Assembly: GCA_028015205.1 (NCBI GenBank)
Contig: CM051514.1
Span: forward strand, 44,160,150 to 44,224,149
DNA: 64,000 bases
Direction of reading: 5' to 3'
Origin: Mytilisepta virgata
Lineage: Eukaryota; Mollusca; Bivalvia; Mytilida; Mytilidae
Shown: positions 11,381 through 22,265 of the stretch, one piece after another
How the letters are laid out: each line of letters opens with the position of its first letter
How positions within the stretch are numbered: the first letter of the stretch is position 1
Notes under the pieces: generated by a model
Databases searched by the model: none
What the model was told of the DNA's origin: nothing
Seen by the model: the letters and a program-made list of their open reading frames with translations, nothing else
Position numbers and translations under genes: made by a program

Positions 11381-12305
11381 GTTCGCCTCAACCAAGTTGA
11401 GGGGGACTAATGGAGTACCGCCGGTGTCCGTGTCCGCGTGTGCACGTCCACACCCAGTTCTCAGTTACTAGTTGATATAGGGTCATCTGTTTTTATGTGC
11501 AGGTGCACATTGAAGAGACTGACCATGTGACGTAAGATGGGGGTCACATGACCCATATTACACGGTTGACTGGCTTTTAAGTTTAAAGTGACCTACAATC
11601 ATATTACTTGGTGTGAGGGTGCATCTCGGGGAATAACACAACCTCCAACCAAAATAAGGTCATGCTGACCTACATGTCGCACTTATTGACTTATGTTAAG
11701 CTTTACGTCCGAGTTCAGTTCTCTGATACCACGGGACCTACAGTCATTTAACTAGGTGTTATTGTGCATCTTAGGGAGTAACAAAGCCTCCGACTAAAAT
11801 TAGGTCACTCTGACCTACATTTCGCGCTTCATTGGCTTAGGTTAAGTTTTACATCCGAGTTCAGTTCTTTAAATATTGAATTGGAGGTTATCCATAAAAA
11901 ACGCTTTTACAGTGTATGTACTATTTATGAATACCAAGGGACCTACAATCAAATTACTTGCTGTTAGGGTGCATCTCGGCCTACCACCAAATTTGGTCAT
12001 TATAACCTACTTGTCGCACTTCATTGACTTAGGTTAAGTTTTACGTCCGAGTTCAGTTCTCCGATACCAAGGGACCTACAATAATATAACTTGGTATCAG
12101 GGTGCATCTCAAGGAATAACACAGCCTCCCACCAAAATAAGGCCACTCTGATCTACCTATTGCCCATCATTAACTTAGGTAAAGTTTTACGTTAAAGTTA
12201 CGTTCTCCGATACCAAGAGACCTTCAATCATATTACTTGCTGTAAGGGTGCATCTCGGAGAGCTACAAAGCCCCACATCAAAATTAGTGGGGGAACGAGG
12301 CGAAC
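11381..12305 (+). mobile_element. Family E element with GTTCGCCTC terminal repeats
   Basis: It begins with GTTCGCCTC (11381-11389), which opens the hairpin CCTCAAC-CAA-GTTGAGG. It ends with the exact complement GAGGCGAAC (12297-12305). T-rich sequence flanks both sides. The core holds about five imperfect units marked by TTTTACGTCCGAGTTCAG or a close variant and GGTGCATCTC. One unit carries a 65-bp insertion at 11868-11932. No transposase is seen. Confidence 0.8.
11868..11932 (+). repeat. Small insertion shared with 14594-14657
   Basis: A block starting TTTAAATATTGAATTGGAGG interrupts a family E unit. It recurs with about seven differences at 14594-14657, in otherwise unrelated sequence. It has no obvious terminal repeats, so its mode of movement is unknown. 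Confidence 0.65.
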
Positions 12306-13374
12306 TTTGTAATCGTAGATTTCTTGTTATGTTAGCAAACAAAAATATCATTAATAAGTTCAAGTTTTCTTTGGCCAGACGTCGTGTATATAGGAGATGT
12401 GGATCAATTTGCATCACTTTTTGGAATATTTCCAAGAAGGAAATTCAGAACCCAAACCATTATTATTACATGTGAAAAGAGATACATAATCTCACTTACG
12501 GCCAAAAATTCGTATTGGTTCTGAGTTTCCTTCACGCTGAAAAACTGTTTTAAAGACGTTAATTTTAAAACTTTGTGTTAAAACTGTATCCCAAAGAGAT
12601 ATTGGGGCATGTAGAAATCGTTGTAGTAGCTTACTTGTTAGTTATTATTAGAAAATCTTTAGAGACCACATACCAATCTATGCCTCTTGGGATTTTGAAA
12701 GGTTTTAGCCGACTTTTTGAAAATGGCCCTAGAAATGAAATAAATGCAGGGGAAAATTGTCCAACTTTATTGTATAGGTGCAGTTTTCTTGATTAGCCTC
12801 CGTCACATTAGTTGTAAGACAAATAATTATTAAAACATTGTGAGCAGTCAAATAAAAAAGAGGACAATGAATTAACGGAATAACCAAAATCTAAAAAGAT
12901 CAACTTTTTCATAGGGGTTAGTCCTTAAAAATCAATTATAAGAAATCATAAAAAAATGGTACTAAATGATATTTTTGAGAAGAGAAAATGTTTTACTTGA
13001 TCTTATTTCTAACATTTTATTGATATATCTGTTGTATCGAAGTGAATCATAGAACTTCATGTTTAAGTTTAGATTCATAATGATCTTAAATACACGTTAC
13101 CAACTAGATGAAGGTATTTAGTTCAAAATGAAGACTGCTCATTTAATCACTGGTTAACAGGATTTGCCTTGATAATGTATATAATCAGTGAAATCATTCC
13201 TAGTGGACTATATATCTCCGAGGGTAACGTTAATTCATTAGTCATTGCTTCAGAAGTAACACGATTCTAAGATACACGTGTTGATAAATCACGACCACTT
13301 ATCACTCCAATTCATAACACTTTGTAATGGTTAAACTTTTACAATATGCAAAGTAATTTCAAAATTTGGGGAAT

Positions 13375-13515
13375 GTGGTTCGATGAACTAGTTCCCGTTT
13401 GATACGGTGTATAGCCCCCTCTGTAAACCGAGCAGCTGTCGGACCGTAATAAGGCGTTCGGTTAGCGGAATAATCTGGTTTTCAGAGGGGCCGGTTTAGG
13501 GAAGTTACACTGTAC
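13375..13515. repeat. Imperfect inverted repeat
   Basis: The left part (CCCCCTCTGTAAACC) is complementary in imperfect form to the right part (GGTTTTCAGAGGGG), with further pairing outside. The right end, CCGGTTTAGGGAAGTTACAC, looks familiar from mussel dispersed repeats. The limits are approximate. Confidence 0.45.
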
Positions 13516-14593
13516 AATAAAGGATGAACAATTTGCTCCTTACAAAGTACTGGACATGAAAGATTTGCAGCTTTATGCAAATGTTATTTACTAGAATTAA
13601 TCAAACACACTAAAGAAATAACATTTTAGGGACTCGCATATTATTGAAATAAATTATAATAATGAGAAAAGTTAACATTATCAATGGTTATGCATGAGAG
13701 AAATAAGCAGGCATGTAAATGTTAAAGGTAACATATCAGCTGACCCGGTTGGATTTTATTGCTTATTGCTCACAATTGTTACCGTCTCCGGAGAGACGGT
13801 ATTAAGAGTTGAATGGTGGACAGTCTACGTAATGAATGCTATCTTCTACCTGATTGGAAGATAATACCGACTGAAGATGAATCAAGTACGTTGATTGGTT
13901 TAGAAAATTGAAACCTAGTAAATGTCTTCTAATCCCGCAAGGTATCGAATTTGGACTCTTTAGTTTAGTACTTTCTTCATTTCCACAAAACTTGACTCAT
14001 TGAACACGATTTCATTATTTCTAGACCAATAAAATATTCATTCATTTGGAATAAGAATAACTATTGATCTGAATGGCTAACCCAACGAGGGGAAGATCAC
14101 TGATTTGTCTTTCATATGAAAGAGCTGAAAACTTGATTTAACTCAGTAAATGTATACTAGTCTTTGTACTTTTTATTAATAGCCTTATTGTATTTACATG
14201 TATGATTGTTAAATTTTACAAATTTTACCACAATCATACATTTCACAACATAAATATTGTCATAGATATCGTCAAATGACACCCCTTACGTTTCGGAATA
14301 TACAGATATAAAGATAAAGGCTATTACATATATCTGTACGGCAATTAAAAAAAATCAAGTATAAAAAATTAAAATCTTTGAATATCCTTTAGTGAAAAAA
14401 TGCAGCCCAAAAAAAGCCATCAAAACACAGACTTTAAAAAAATATGTAGTAATATATATATTGAAAGGTATAATAAGTGAAAGTTTAATGTGATGACATT
14501 ACGAACATTTAATAATACATAAAAAATAATATTCTTTAATAATAAAAAGCTAAGAGACGGCTAGTTTTTAGAAAAGCTATTACTTGTTCTTTT

Positions 14594-14657
14594 TTTAAAT
14601 ATTGAATTGGAGGTTATCCATAAAAACGCGTTCACAATGTTCATACTATTTATGAAT
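14594..14657 (+). repeat. Second copy of the 65-bp block
   Basis: It matches 11868-11932, including TTTAAATATTGAATTGGAGG and ACTATTTATGAAT at the two ends. Confidence 0.65.
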
Positions 14658-17600
14658 TATCTTCTCTTTTTCCAAGAAATGAAATTTCATAGTACACTTA
14701 TTAAACAGATTATCTTTCTGTATTATCTGTGAAATCGGAAAGGAAAACCCGCATCTTTTGGTCTTGAAAACAACACATAGCGATTAAATCATATAAAAAT
14801 CTGTGTCTATTATAATTAATGTCAATGCACGTGATGCACACTAATGAACCTGTTCAACTGTTACAAATTAAAGTTTTTATAATAGAATTGTACCAGCTTT
14901 AACATCAAAGTGTACTTAAAACTGGATACCTTTTGATTAGCATATACTCTTAACTGGTTTTCTTCACCATTAATAATTTATTTAATCAGCTTTAATTATA
15001 ACGTACAGAACCAGTTCATATTATTTAGAAATAAATTAAGATAAAAGTATTTTCTAATATAATTAAAGAGATCTAAAAATATAAGTGCACATTCGTTAAC
15101 TTCACAGAACTGTGTAGTTAGTTCATTATAGGGATTGTCATATAAAGGATGGTGTTATGAGACAATACCGTTACTGAGTGCTATATAATAAAAAAAAAGC
15201 TAATTTAATTATTTTCCTTCTGTTCGCTTCGGTATACAATTGTTTAATTGCACTGATATCATAATGATAGGAAACGCTATTAAAATGCATGTATATTTAA
15301 TTGAAAATAACACAAAGCACTGCAACCTCGTATGGGAAGTAGTTCTATCATATGATACAGCCATTCACCAGACTGGAGTCTAATATAAAAAGTTTACCCA
15401 GGTTTTCTTTTTTGGAAAACTTCTCGGCTTGGAAAGATTAATTTCATACATTTAAGTATTAAATGAAGTTTCGAGAGATTCACAGAGCGCTATGACATCA
15501 CAACGCTACCTCCCTTAATCTAGGTTTTAGGACTTGACTTTCGTCATTTTGCCTCTTCTATGACCTTAACCTGGAACATGGCACGGTAATAATAACTATA
15601 TGACAAATATAAAGATGTAAATTTCTAACCTAAGGTATGTTAATACGCATTCTGTGGCGTATTAAAAAAAAAATAACAATGCGAAAGAAAATGAGAATTC
15701 TTTTGTTTAGACCCTATGTAATTTTTCAGTAATGTATATGAAACAGATAAGAGCCGAAAATAGTACACTTCCAACTGGAGTGTCGATGATAGGACAAATC
15801 AATCACAGCAGTTGATTATGAGATATTTACGTATTTACTCTCTGGAAATGTCAACAAAGATTCTGTTAATGATCAACCCTCAGGAAACCAACGTCATATG
15901 CACCATATACAATTTCATTTATAATTAAAATTTATGAAGCTGGTTAGAATTTAAGTGTCGAATTCAAACGATTGTCTTTGAGAAGGTTATGTTACAGTTT
16001 GTTCCATTACGTTAACTTCTTCAATGGGAACAAACAAGGAGAACAGTTTATTGTGATTTCATAAATGAACGATAACATTTAGAATCGAAAATTAATTTTA
16101 AACCAGTCACTGAGAAATTAAAAAAAAGTTTTCAAGTGTAAAGATATCTTGCAAAATCCTGAATCAGTTGAGACAAAATGAAATATAGTCTCAACTGGAA
16201 ACCAACTTTATGCTCCAGCATTGGTATTATTATTGTCTTTGCACTGTAAGCGTGGGGGGGGGGGGGGGGGTCGGCGGTTGAGTAATTCCTTCGGTTGTCA
16301 TTGGTAATTTCTCCGGCAACATTTATACGTAAAACATGTTATATTACTTGTAGAACGCAGTTTATATAGATGTTCTACGAAACGCCTTTCAACTATTACT
16401 TGACACTTGCCAAAAACTGATGAATATCAACAATTTTAAGGATTTACTTTGAGTAATTGTCCGGGAGCATTTTTTATATCAATAAAAAAAAAAAAAAAAT
16501 AGACAAACTATAAGAAATTGTGTTTTTTGCTGTTGTCACCTTGATTGGATAGGTGCGACGAGTTTCTCAGTAGAGCGGAATCACTGTCACATAATTTTTA
16601 AAGTAATAAAACTGGATTATGTTCAGTCTTAGTTCATATCATGACTCCAGAAATTTTTCCGTTTTCATCACGAATTGATTGGCATATATGAAGTTTCTGT
16701 TTGAGCCCAGAACTGATCACCATTTCACAGGATATTATCCACTTCAGTGTGACGGGTGCTATTAATTGAACAGAGCACGATTTCCAAACAGAAGCACCTG
16801 TAGCTAGTGCTAGCTCTCAGCGTTACCAATTAACCTTTTGAGCTGGGTTGTTCTGAGCCTGGTTTGGTTTGCTATGTGTTTTGTATTTTTGGGGGTTCTG
16901 AATTCATGTATTTATAGTATATGTTAAGTTAATTCTCTTACGAATTCATCTTTTCTTTAATTTTGGTCATTTGGACTATCCCGTGATTTTATCACTTCGG
17001 TATTCTTTTGCCGATACTCAAAAACGAGAATAATATAGTCACAGCAACTTTAGAGAATTACTTTGGAATACAATGACCTTCGTGCGTAATCTTCTCTTAT
17101 ACCGATTTGATCTTTATTTTGTCTCCATAGAAAGACAAAGTTGACATCTTTCTCATTTGTACATATACTAACCTTTTATCAAAATGTCATTTATCAGTTT
17201 TGGAAGTGAATTTGTCTCTTCTTAATAAAAGCCAATAACCTTAGATTTCTTAGATTATACAGCTTCTTTGTTTTCAAGATACATAGTCGTGTTATTGATA
17301 ATATGCCAACAACATTAAGAAAAGACCATGTAGAAAAAAAAAGAATTTGGTATGCTATTTTGCCTTTGTTATTACATTACAGCTGCAAATGTTGAAAAAA
17401 GTTATAGAGTGTTCTCGTTTAATGGGTTTGCATGTTGCCAAGAACGTATTGTGACAGCACAATTTCCGTTGAAAGAAAAGCAAAACGTCTGAAACTATTT
17501 TAGTCGGTTAATTTGAAAGGAATGACCCTTTGTTGGACCCCATTCACAAATGAAGTTTGTAATGCTAATGTTTTTTATGTATTGTCTAAATGACTTTAGG

Positions 17601-18454
17601 ATGATATACAATTATTATAAGTCTGTGCATAAATCTGTAACTGCAACTGGTTTGTCTGCTTACATTGTTTGAAATGATTTTCACCTAATGAAATGTGACA
17701 GTAATCAAATCAGCATGTACAAATGTATATTGCATTTATAACGGTACCCAGTGTGACTAATAATGTACCAGGGTTCAAAATTGTTCGTGTTTTCTCTCTT
17801 GAACCACAAATTCCAACTAGAAGATATACTTAAAAGTTGACAGTCGCAAGTATTCGTAGACCTACAAAAGAGGTGTATGATGGACACAGTGCTGCGGCTG
17901 TATGTGGTTGTTCTATTTTTATTTGGCTTCTGTGTCCTATTTCACCCCTGGGACTCATTCTTGATTGTAGGATACTAGGTGTTGTTTTGTCACAAATTTG
18001 ATTTAAATGCGACCGTTACTTTACCTTATTGCAGTTTCCATGCATTTGTTCCTTTAGTTAGAATATTTTACACACTGTGGTATTTATTCGACATGCGATT
18101 TTTGTCTCGCAGTTACATACATTATCTCCGGCTTTGTTGATTGGCTAACGTGACGTCGATTAAAAAACAATTCCCCCGTATAGTCGTTAAGGACTCTGGT
18201 CACCACATTAACATATCTTATAGCATTAAATGTATGGGAATGTTATTTCCGACTACTTAATCGAGCTAAAGTACCCGGCCAGCAGTGAAACTTCTCCTGT
18301 TTTACGGTTAAAACAAGCTCATTTTAACAGACGTAAATCCACGAAATGGGCATATCGTGCGCATCAAAATTGGCATCAAAGAATTGTATTTAACCCAGTT
18401 ATCTGAATTCTGTAACGCCCAACATGGTAATTTTGCAGTTGGCTTGCGGTCACA

Positions 18455-18620
18455 TTCTTGGTAATCATACTGAGGTTCAGGGTAGATAAAGGGGATGTTT
18501 TGGTCACAGTCAAACCGACTTAACCACTGTTCCGTGTTTGTATCAATTCAGGATTGTTTCTGCAATTGTGTCTTGTGCTCTGTTTTAAATGCTTACTCCC
18601 GCACTGTCCGTCCGTCTGAT
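18455..18620 (+). repeat. Diverged copy of repeat H
   Basis: It shares GGTAATCATAC, CAGGGTAGATAAAGG, a degraded CCGACTTAACCACTGTTC block and a TTGTGTCTTGTGCTCTG-like stretch with the copy at 63.7-63.96 kb. An old copy is likely. Confidence 0.5.
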
Positions 18621-18773
18621 TTTCGTAAGATCCAAAACTCCTCGTTCATTTTAACGTTCATGCTTTTTATAGTATTGTGACACGCTGTATGTAGGTGCGC
18701 AAAAAGGTTTAAGAATTTTGATTTTCAAAACTTGGAGTCGAATTTATGAATTTAAGCTTGTAACGTAATTTCG

Positions 18774-19625
18774 TCTCGACTGCGAAAAAAGTCGCGAAAA
18801 GCGAGATATAGGTATTAATTTTGCAGCCCTATTCTTGTCTTGTGACTTTGACCTTGTTTTCATGGTTCATTATCGTCATAAACATTTCCAAAAGCTGCGT
18901 CAAATTTTCAGCAACTGTAACACCTAGACTCACCATATTTGGTCTATAGATAGTTATTGGTGGGTACATGCCATTCAAACACAAGTCTTTGGACCTTGAC
19001 CTTAATTTCATGCTTGAGTGACTTGCGTCACGTTTTCGTGATTAAGTCCAATTCTCAGCAACTGTAATACCTAGAGCCACCGTATTTGTTCTGTTGATAG
19101 TTCTTGTTGGGTACATGCCAGTCTAACGCCTGTCACCCGACATTGACCTCAGTTTCATGGTTGAGTGACTTGCATTACTTGCATTACAATTCATGAATAA
19201 ATCCATTCGGACCTTGACCTTAATTTCATGCATAAGTGACTTGCGTCACATTTTCGTGATTAAAGCCATTTCAGTAAATTCTCTGCTCCTGAAATACCTA
19301 CACCCACCATATTTGGTCTATCGATACTTCCTGTGTATATGCCGGTGTGTCTATTACAGTTTCGATATTAAGTCCATTTCTCAGCAACTGTAAAATCTAG
19401 AACCACCAATTTTGGGCTTATTGATTGTTTTTGTTGGGCACATACCGGTCTGACATTGTCACCCGGCCTTGACCTCTAGTTCATGCATTTACATTTCAAG
19501 GATAAGTCCATATTTCAGCAAATGTAATACCTACACAGCAAATGGATAAGAGGAGAGGTCAGCAATGATATACCAATCAATCAGTGCAACCTTGTTGCAT
19601 CAGCTGTTTCAGGCAAATATAGCAT
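18774..19625 (+). repeat. Family B array, short copy
   Basis: The head hairpin at 18774-18806 (TCTCGAC..GCGAGA) is followed by core units with anchors CAGCAACTG at 18909 and 19056 (147 bp apart) and more degraded units after. A fragment of repeat H (19539-19600) interrupts it, after which family B tail sequence (TTTCAGGCAAAT..GACCATAACTA) resumes. Confidence 0.75.
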
Positions 19626-20316
19626 GACCATAACTATGTTTAGGTATATATTTAAAGAACCTATGGTAGTAGTGTGATGATATTTCCCCACTAAAATCGT
19701 CTGATATAGTACAACACAACTGAACAACATTTGAGTCCCAACGACCTACATTTTATGCTTGGGTAACTTTGATTAAATTTTTGCGTTTAGGTGTATTATA
19801 AAAGAACCTTTGGTAATATATTAATAATATTTCACAACTGCATTTGTCCTATAAAGTACAACTAACTCAGAAAGATCTAAACCACCACGACCTACATTTT
19901 ATGCCTGAGATACTTTGATTAATTTTTTGCGTTTAGTTGTATTATTAAAAAACCGATGGTAATGTAAAAATGATGTTTCACAATTACACTAAAAACACTG
20001 TGATAATATATCAGTGATATTTTACAACTTCAGTCATCTTCTTTAGTTTAAGAAAGATGACCAACATATAAGTTCACATGACCTACCTGCTTGAGTGACT
20101 CCATAGAATTTTAGAATTTTGGTCATTTGGTCAGAAACATAATTTAAAACTGTGGATTCATTATTTTTAATGGGGTAAAAGTTAATGTAAACAGGATATA
20201 TTATAAAACTTTAAAATATTTACAATAATGCTCGAAACGATTTGCCGTCATAAATAATGGATGAGAATTCTATGTCAGGACGACGGGGCATCCGTGTTTT
20301 ACAGACCAGCAATCTA
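19626..20316 (+). repeat. Family C core and tail
   Basis: About three core units contain TGGTAATRTATTAATRATATTTCACAA-like sequence and GACCTACATTTTATGC. They run into a tail (20125-20316) with AGAATTCTATGTCAGGACG and GGGGCATCCGTGTTTTACAG. The tail matches 28801-28975. The array follows directly on the family B tail, so one was probably inserted next to or into the other. Confidence 0.7.
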
Positions 20317-20856
20317 GTCTTTAAATAGCCCAGTTTCTCAGTAAGTATACACGTTACTGGTACATGTAGGTCCAAATATTTTGTGTGTGGAGTCGTTGCA
20401 AGGTGTATGTCAGTCTGCCTTACTTATGTCGCCCTACCTTGACCAGGTGCACGAGATATTGTTTTTGTACATCGTACGAAACTTAACTGTACATAAATTT
20501 TATAATTGGGCTTATAACTTGTATTTCAGACACATCTTTACGTTTGACACAGACCTTAAATATTAGTGTTTCATCAAGTAAATTCTACAAATAAACTTTG
20601 GGTATCAGCTATTAAGACATTTTCATATCATGGTCCTCTCCCTCTTTGTTACCTCTGAACTTTCCCATAGAGAAGCTGAAGGCCTGTATCAGGGCATGAA
20701 ATCACGGTTGTATCTAACGGAAGAATGGTTGGTTGTCCCCGAGTAATGTTTGGCCATTATAGAGTGGAATAGAGTGTAATTGAGACGTAAAGTACTAATC
20801 ATTCTAACGTTATGATATTCATTGGTAGTTAGACACAGGATACCAACGTTGTTGAG

Positions 20857-21112
20857 GGATATGGTGGCTGAGTAATCTATTTAGTTTATAGTAGATACAT
20901 ATGACCACTGGGCTGCAGTGAACGGTCAGACTGAGTTTAAATTCAGCTCTTGGGAATGTGTTAGACTTTGATCTCATTTGACAATGATTGCTAGTTTCCA
21001 TTTAAAGATGTAGTTTGGTTCTTCCTCAGGACTCTCAGCCTCCTTCAATAAAAACTGGCCGTTATGATATATCGTCTTGCATGTAAAACATTGAGCCAAA
21101 CCAAAATAAACC
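20857..21112 (+). mobile_element. Old, diverged SINE of the GCCTCGG family
   Basis: It keeps a decayed box A (GATATGGTGGCTGAGTAATC), a decayed box B (GAGTTTAAATTCAGCTC), a middle similar to the younger copies (ATTGCTAGTTTCC) and CAATAAAAACTGGCCG. It is much more diverged than the copies at 11.06, 21.24, 27.4 and 31.1 kb. This suggests long activity of the family or an older subfamily. Confidence 0.7.
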
Positions 21113-21240
21113 ACATTTTGCATATGATGCATATAACTAGATTAACCTTCATCATTTATGACCAATTTTTGGAAAGTGTTTTATATCATCAAACTGAATA
21201 TCCTAAAGTGTTATGTTTTGACTTTTATAAAAAAAAATTG

Positions 21241-21812
21241 GAGACCTCGGTGGCCGAGTGGTCTAGGTAGTTCGTCATGACTACTAAAATAACAATCCAA
21301 AGATACTTATATTAGATATAGTAAATTTATACTATGCTGTATACGACGCATTTCAAGGAGTTACCTCTCATCAACAGCATTAAAACAGAAACATTTGAAA
21401 GACCAAAAACCAAACTTATTTTAAAACAAGAAGTACTCATAACCAAAAATACCGAAATAGGAAGCCAAATTTCAGCTAAGGAAATCTACCATGTGCAACC
21501 CTTAGTAATTCTGTTATTTTTGAATTTTGCTAAATACTGGTAATTTCTATAACAAATCAATGAATAATCATGTCAGACAAGTCTGACGACTGGGTTATAA
21601 TCACTAGCCTGTCTAGACTGAGGTGGTGAGTTCGAATATCTCCTGTGGCGAGGTGTGTTCGACTCCGATCTTAATTGACAAGGATTGCCAATTTTCCTAC
21701 TGAAGATCGGTGGTTCTCTCTGGGTACTCCGGCTTCCTCCACCAATAAAAACTGGCCGCCGTGAAATAGCCAAATGTGCTGAAAACGCGGTAAAACCCCA
21801 ACTTGACAAACA
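21241..21812 (+). mobile_element. SINE copy split by a satellite-unit insertion
   Basis: The SINE starts at about 21241 (ACCTCGGTGGCCGAGTGG) and runs to ACTACTAA at 21287. It resumes at about 21597 with ATCACTAGCCTG, box B (GAGTTCGAATATCTC), the conserved middle, AAAAACTGGCCGCC and an AAC-rich tail near 21812. The split falls exactly inside the ACTACTAATGATCACTAG segment seen intact at 27.4 kb. The inserted piece is therefore younger than this SINE. Confidence 0.85.
21286..21597 (+). mobile_element. Single 376-bp-family unit inserted in a SINE
   Basis: The piece starts AAAATAACAATCC, like every other copy (27.92, 28.30, 28.68 and 48.15 kb). It ends shortly after the hairpin GTCAGACAAGTCTGAC and GACTGGGTT. 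It lacks the GGCGAATACCC..CCCCGGAG segment found in the tandem array. No target duplication is evident. A 3' hairpin, no duplication and insertion near an A|T step recall Helitron-like elements, but the last bases do not fit the CTRR rule. Confidence 0.7.
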
Positions 21813-22198
21813 AATATAAATTTTTTGAACTGATATTTACAAAAACGTTATAAAATTATATGTATTTTTATAATGTATATATAATAATCCATCCAACATT
21901 ATAAATTTTAGTTAACAAAAAAAAAAAAAAAAAAAGCAACAATTCTTTCATTCCATTCATATTTATAACCAGGATTTTCTCAATAGAATTCTTTCTGTTG
22001 CCTTGTAAATGGTTAGATTGAAATTCTAACTTTAGATGAAAAATAATGTAACTTGAAGAAATTATTATTTTAATGTCCCCCTTTTTGCCTTTTCTCTACT
22101 GTATTCGCGGGTGTCATATGCAATGTTGAGGTATCCTTCCAAATTATATTCAGTCTGCATACATTTACTTCAAGACGGCATTCTTTTTTTTTAATGGT

Positions 22199-22204
22199 TT
22201 TATT
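22199..22204 (-). promoter_or_regulatory. Polyadenylation signal of the TRIM-like gene
   Basis: AATAAA on the minus strand, about 62 nt beyond the stop codon of the TRIM-like frame. It is the nearest canonical signal downstream. Confidence 0.6.
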
Positions 22205-22265
22205 TCGTCTGATAATAAGTGAATAATAACATGTAATATAATCTAAGAAACAAAGTCACACTATC

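Larger units (their letters stand above)
12306..18454. other. Long repeat-poor non-coding stretch
   Basis: About 6 kb without a supportable gene. It holds a 17-base G run at 16254-16270, an A run near 16486-16500, a small palindrome ACCGTCTCCGGAGAGACGGT near 13780-13800, a foldback-like block at 13375-13515, and the second copy of the 65-bp block. Neighbouring DNA is dense in repeats by comparison, so this may be part of an intron or an intergenic region with regulatory content. Confidence 0.4.
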
